Source: an uncultured Bacteroides sp.
GTDB lineage: Bacteria; Bacteroidota; Bacteroidia; Bacteroidales; UBA11471
Length of the DNA: 7,232 nucleotides
Direction: 5' to 3'
Assembly: GCA_905210875.1 (NCBI GenBank)
Contig: CAJLYN010000106.1
Span: 1 to 7,232, forward strand
The notes beneath the pieces are model-generated. The model made no database searches. It was not told the origin of the DNA and saw nothing but the letters and a program-made list of their open reading frames with translations. Below, in pieces: positions 6,146-7,232 of this stretch (positions within the stretch are counted from its first letter, which is position 1; each line of letters begins with the position of its first letter). The translations under genes and the position numbers were made by a program.

Positions 6146-6761
6146 GACTGGCCTCCTTTCCCGTTTGAGTGGTGGCGCCGCTGGCGGCGTCGGTATTAGT
6201 ATATGCGGCATAGGCGTTGGCTATGGCGTCGAGGAATGCGCGCGAACTGATGGTGGCAGCCGTGATAGCGTCTACACTACCGCCGTCTTTTTTCACCGTG
6301 AGGTGGTCGCTGGCCGGGTTTTTACCCAGCACACTCTGGTCGCCTTTGTCGGCGCGGAACCACTCTTCCATCTTGGAACCGAGGCCGGGGGTCTCGGCGT
6401 GGCTCAGAACGCGGTAGTTGCGTATCGTTCCGTCGGCATTGAAACCTACCATGATCGAAATCTCTCCGCCGAAACCTTTCTTGGTCTTGCTTTCAACGGC
6501 TGCACCTACGGTTTTACCGTCTTTTTTTGCGGGGAAAACTTTCAGTTCGAGGTCGTTTACCGTCACAGTATACTGTTCGTCGATGGGAGCGTTGTCAAAC
6601 TCCGGGGCTACGTCTTTCACGGCCGTCTCCTGTTTCAGTTTCTTCGACAGTGCGATAGGCTCTTTGGTGATGTTGTAGACATATCCCAGTAAAGCGCCCG
6701 TAATGACGGTGATGACCGTCAGCACTACGAGCATGTTTCCGAAAGATGATTGCTTTGCCAT
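6138..6761 (-). CDS. rnfG: Rnf electron-transport complex subunit G (FMN-binding)
   Basis: This is a single-span membrane flavoprotein that relays electrons within Rnf. It has 207 residues. A membrane segment at about 10-29 is followed by an extracytoplasmic FMN-binding domain with the family motif HAETPGLGSKM (121-131). The covalent FMN is expected on the threonine of DAITAATISS (164-173), that is T170, attached by an ApbE-type flavin transferase not present in this window. The usual motif is Dxx(S/T)GAT, so here Gly is replaced by Ala. The hydrophilic tail contains DAASGATTQT (191-200), which resembles the canonical motif more closely but lies beyond the domain. The start codon shares one base with the rnfD stop (TAATG), and the stop overlaps the rnfE start by eight bases. 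Confidence 0.93.
   Translation of the reverse strand: MAKQSSFGNMLVVLTVITVITGALLGYVYNITKEPIALSKKLKQETAVKDVAPEFDNAPIDEQYTVTVNDLELKVFPAKKDGKTVGAAVESKTKKGFGGEISIMVGFNADGTIRNYRVLSHAETPGLGSKMEEWFRADKGDQSVLGKNPASDHLTVKKDGGSVDAITAATISSRAFLDAIANAYAAYTNTDAASGATTQTGKEASHE
6152..6158 (-). promoter_or_regulatory. Shine-Dalgarno-like site for rnfE
   Basis: On the minus strand AAGGAGG stands six bases before the rnfE ATG, inside the last codons of rnfG. It decides the rnfE start in favour of 6145. Such a strong site is unusual for Bacteroidota, whose genes mostly lack one, and it may partly reflect the Gly-Lys-Glu-Ala codons that encode it. Confidence 0.5.
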
Positions 6762-7232
6762 TATTTCTTAACCTCCCCGAATCGTTTAGGTTTCACATAT
6801 TTGTTGATGAGCGGCGTTACGGCGTTCATAATCAGTATGGCAAACGACATACCCTCGGGATAGGCACCCCAACGGCGAATGATGATGGTGAGCAGTCCGA
6901 TGCAGATGCCATAGATAATCATACCTTTGTGCGTCATGGGCGAGGTTACATAGTCGGTAGCCATAAAGATGGCGCCGAGCAACATGCCACCCAGGAGCAA
7001 CTGCTGCAGGGCATCGGTTGCATCAAATCCGTTGGTAAGCCACGAGAAGATGAAGGCCGTAGCCAATATCGACACAGGTATGTGCCATGTGATGACTTTC
7101 TTGATGAGCATGTAGACAAGACCTATCAACAAGGCGATGGCTCCGATTTCACCGAGGCTGCCGCCTACATTACCCAGCAGCATGTCGGTTGTTGTGGCTT
7201 CGATGGGAAGGCCTTGTTTGAGCAGACCCAGC
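6761..7232 (-). CDS. rnfD: Rnf electron-transport complex subunit D, C-terminal part (cut by window edge)
   Basis: This is the membrane flavoprotein subunit of Rnf, related to NqrB. The reading frame is open through the right edge, so the gene continues beyond the window. The last 156 codons and the TAA stop are visible, starting LGLLKQGLPIEATTTD. The methionine at 7183 is internal, not the start. Visible family features are GSLGEIGAIALLIG, ATDYVTSPMTHKG and RRWGAYPEGMSFAILIMN, with about five hydrophobic segments. The flavin-bearing SGATP motif normally lies just before the LGLLK region, so it should be immediately outside the window; the last visible base would fit the third position of a Pro codon. 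The stop shares one base with the rnfG start. Confidence 0.93.
   Translation of the reverse strand, partial: LGLLKQGLPIEATTTDMLLGNVGGSLGEIGAIALLIGLVYMLIKKVITWHIPVSILATAFIFSWLTNGFDATDALQQLLLGGMLLGAIFMATDYVTSPMTHKGMIIYGICIGLLTIIIRRWGAYPEGMSFAILIMNAVTPLINKYVKPKRFGEVKK

Noticed and set aside
6146..6211. Longer rnfE beginning at the ATG at 6211
   Set aside because: The extra 22 residues are rich in Pro and Arg, overlap rnfG coding sequence, and do not belong to the family N-terminus; the shorter start has a Shine-Dalgarno sequence and the conserved beginning.
5970..6692. A 240-codon plus-strand frame across rnfE and rnfG
   Set aside because: It runs antisense to two well-supported Rnf genes and has no family features.

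Overview
The window looks like chromosomal DNA from a Bacteroidales bacterium (phylum Bacteroidota). I infer this from the hisG-hisD-hisC-hisB gene order with a fused two-domain HisB, from Bacteroides-type HisC and HisB sequences, from A-rich translation start regions mostly lacking Shine-Dalgarno sequences, and from an Rnf operon ending in D-G-E-A order. The genus cannot be fixed from what is visible. The coding regions are moderately GC-rich, while the spacer between the two operons is clearly AT-rich. I see no mobile element, CRISPR array, tRNA or rRNA.

Bases 1-124 are the most interesting part. They form what reads as a complete histidine attenuator. A 16-codon leader peptide has six histidines in seven consecutive codons (residues 6-12). 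It is followed by a small hairpin over its stop codon, a possible 11-bp antiterminator helix, and a strong intrinsic terminator 44 bases before hisG. The layout is that of the enterobacterial his leader, but with a different peptide and different RNA in a distant phylum.

Bases 169-4501 (+ strand) are a compact operon: hisG (ATP phosphoribosyltransferase, long form), hisD (histidinol dehydrogenase), hisC (histidinol-phosphate aminotransferase) and hisB (histidinol-phosphatase fused to imidazoleglycerol-phosphate dehydratase). Together they supply the first reaction and most of the late reactions of histidine synthesis. The middle enzymes (hisI/E, hisA, hisH, hisF) are not in this window. A 12-bp terminator hairpin follows hisB.

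Bases 4548-4973 hold no convincing gene. The stretch is AT-rich and carries a 27-bp near-continuous palindrome, a second inverted repeat, and a terminator at 4921-4957 that is symmetrical enough to work in both directions between the converging operons.

Bases 4974-7232 (- strand) are the distal part of an rnf operon, transcribed rnfD (cut by the window edge), rnfG, rnfE, rnfA, with overlapping or nearly touching genes. The Rnf complex moves electrons between ferredoxin and NAD in the inner membrane and couples this to Na+ or H+ transport. The upstream subunits rnfB and rnfC are expected just beyond the right edge.
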